Source: Phlegmacium glaucopus
Taxonomy: Eukaryota > Basidiomycota > Agaricomycetes > Agaricales > Cortinariaceae
Length of the DNA stretch: 33,788 bases
NCBI GenBank assembly: GCA_015039465.1
Contig: MU130078.1
Location: forward strand, 133,991-167,778
Reading direction: 5' to 3'
Shown here: positions 33,066 through 33,788 of the stretch, piece after piece
Layout: every line of letters begins with the position of its first letter
How positions within the stretch are numbered: position 1 is the stretch's first letter
Notes under the pieces: model-generated
Database searches by the model: none
The model's input: the letters and a program-made list of their open reading frames with translations, nothing else
What the model was told of the DNA's origin: nothing
Program-made: the position numbers and the translations under genes

Positions 33066-33165
33066 TAGTGATGCCGCAGGGGGCCGTAGTGGTTCTGAAC
33101 CGAAGTCGGAACCCTTGAGCAAAGTTCATGAACCAAACCTGTTTAGTTTAGAGGTTCAACGAGGT
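33066..33165. mobile_element. Decayed partial copy of the 183-bp hAT MITE
   Basis: TAGTGATGCCGCAG at 33066 equals the inverted right end of the element at 13067-13249. Similarity continues through GGTTCTGAACC, AAAGTTCA, GAACC.AACCTG and GAGGTTCAA.GAGG up to about 33165. An inserted GGGGCCGTAG-like stretch and many small changes separate the copies. The other end and target duplications are not seen. Unlike the copy at 13067, this one keeps several CpG sites. Confidence 0.75.
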
Positions 33166-33480
33166 TGCATTCACGCGGACCACTCACCGTGGTGGACCGT
33201 GGTCCTACTTTTGCCACATGACTCTCTATGTATTCAATCGAGACGGTTCTTCCAAGTTAGGTCTGTGCACTTGGCCTGTGAGGGCCGCTGCTACGCACGG
33301 CATGTCCGAGTTCCTCACGTCAGGGGAGGAAATTCCCATCCCCAAATATTTTTCGGAGTACTTATCCAAGTCGGAGTACTTATAGTACAATATTTCAGAA
33401 CTTAATGTATATGGTTTTGTCAAGATTTTCATGCTATTCGTAGTCCTTGATCCATGATGGGTGTTCGTTATTGAAGTTGC

Positions 33481-33788
33481 TCAGAATAGGGAAGGTGAAC
33501 GGATATAGAACGCCATAACAGCATTTTCTGTAGTGATCGATGTTAAGTCTTGAGATTCGTATACCAGTGAGCGACCCGTGAATATCCCATCATGATACCA
33601 GATCATACCAGAGCTTGTTACCACACGTTCAGTGAAATGCTGATTGTCAAAATAAATGACACCTCTAAGAACATAACGAACGCGGGAGTTGTCACATGAT
33701 ATCTGAACAACCGGGTCTAAAGTTAGGGTGGAGCCGTTGGACAAGTCGAAAGCGAGGAGAGGTGGAGTTTGAACAAATGTGGTGCGCT
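33481..33788 (-). CDS. C-terminal part of a transposon-associated, deubiquitinase-like protein
   Basis: An open frame enters from the right edge and ends at a TGA at 33481-33483, giving about 101 residues. It reads FVQTPPLLAFDL, then VVQISCDNSRVRYVLRGVIY, DNQHFTERVV, SSGMIWYHDG and NAVMAFYIR. The arrangement of HFT, a strand and GxxWxHDG resembles the histidine-box end of ubiquitin-specific peptidases (C19), and I recall similar proteins near mushroom transposons such as KDZ or Helitron types. Both the family and the transposon link are inferences. The catalytic cysteine region would lie outside the window. Confidence 0.4.
   Translation of the reverse strand, partial: RTTFVQTPPLLAFDLSNGSTLTLDPVVQISCDNSRVRYVLRGVIYFDNQHFTERVVTSSGMIWYHDGIFTGRSLVYESQDLTSITTENAVMAFYIRSPSLF

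Overview
The window reads as nuclear DNA of a mushroom-forming basidiomycete (Agaricomycetes). Genes are split by many GT-AG introns of about 50-70 bases. The gene families (DUF6535 membrane protein, BTB and F-box proteins, NB-ARC/TPR receptor, GPI-anchored chitin deacetylase, small secreted protein) and the transposons (PIF/Harbinger, hAT MITEs, a solo LTR) fit this group. All gene models below were spliced by hand.

Layout from left to right. Positions 1 to about 1340 only make sense when complemented WITHOUT being reversed: read that way they give a long coiled-coil reading frame. DNA cannot do this naturally, so it is probably an assembly or formatting error. Then come NSE3 (SMC5/6 complex, minus strand), a broken BTB gene, a broken DUF4436-like gene and a small predicted membrane protein. 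A 1.0-kb-protein-scale NLR follows (7347-10634): NB-ARC domain plus nine near-identical 42-residue TPRs. From about 8.28 to 16.25 kb the DNA is strongly CpG-poor and, past the NLR, packed with nested transposons: a solo LTR, a 183-bp hAT MITE, and a 2.74-kb PIF/Harbinger element whose transposase carries two CGA-to-TGA-type stops and a 317-bp hAT MITE in its 3' end.

Right of this island CpG returns and ordinary genes resume: SEC13 (COPII coat/nuclear pore), a DUF6535 membrane protein, HAL2/MET22 3'(2'),5'-bisphosphate nucleotidase (minus, with an in-frame spliced extension after its stop), an F-box protein, mitochondrial elongation factor G1 (12 exons, with a long hairpin in intron 1), a chitin deacetylase with a chain of tiny exons including an apparent 2-nt microexon, a small secreted protein (minus), a decayed copy of the 183-bp MITE, and the end of a transposon-associated gene with a deubiquitinase-like look at the right edge.

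The genes do not form an operon or a metabolic cluster. The housekeeping genes flank a lineage-specific block of receptor and transposons. The strongest observations are the complement-only block, the CpG-to-TpG decay signature shared by the transposons, the recently expanded TPR array in an intact NLR, the HAL2 extension, the intronic hairpin in MEF1 and the 2-nt microexon.
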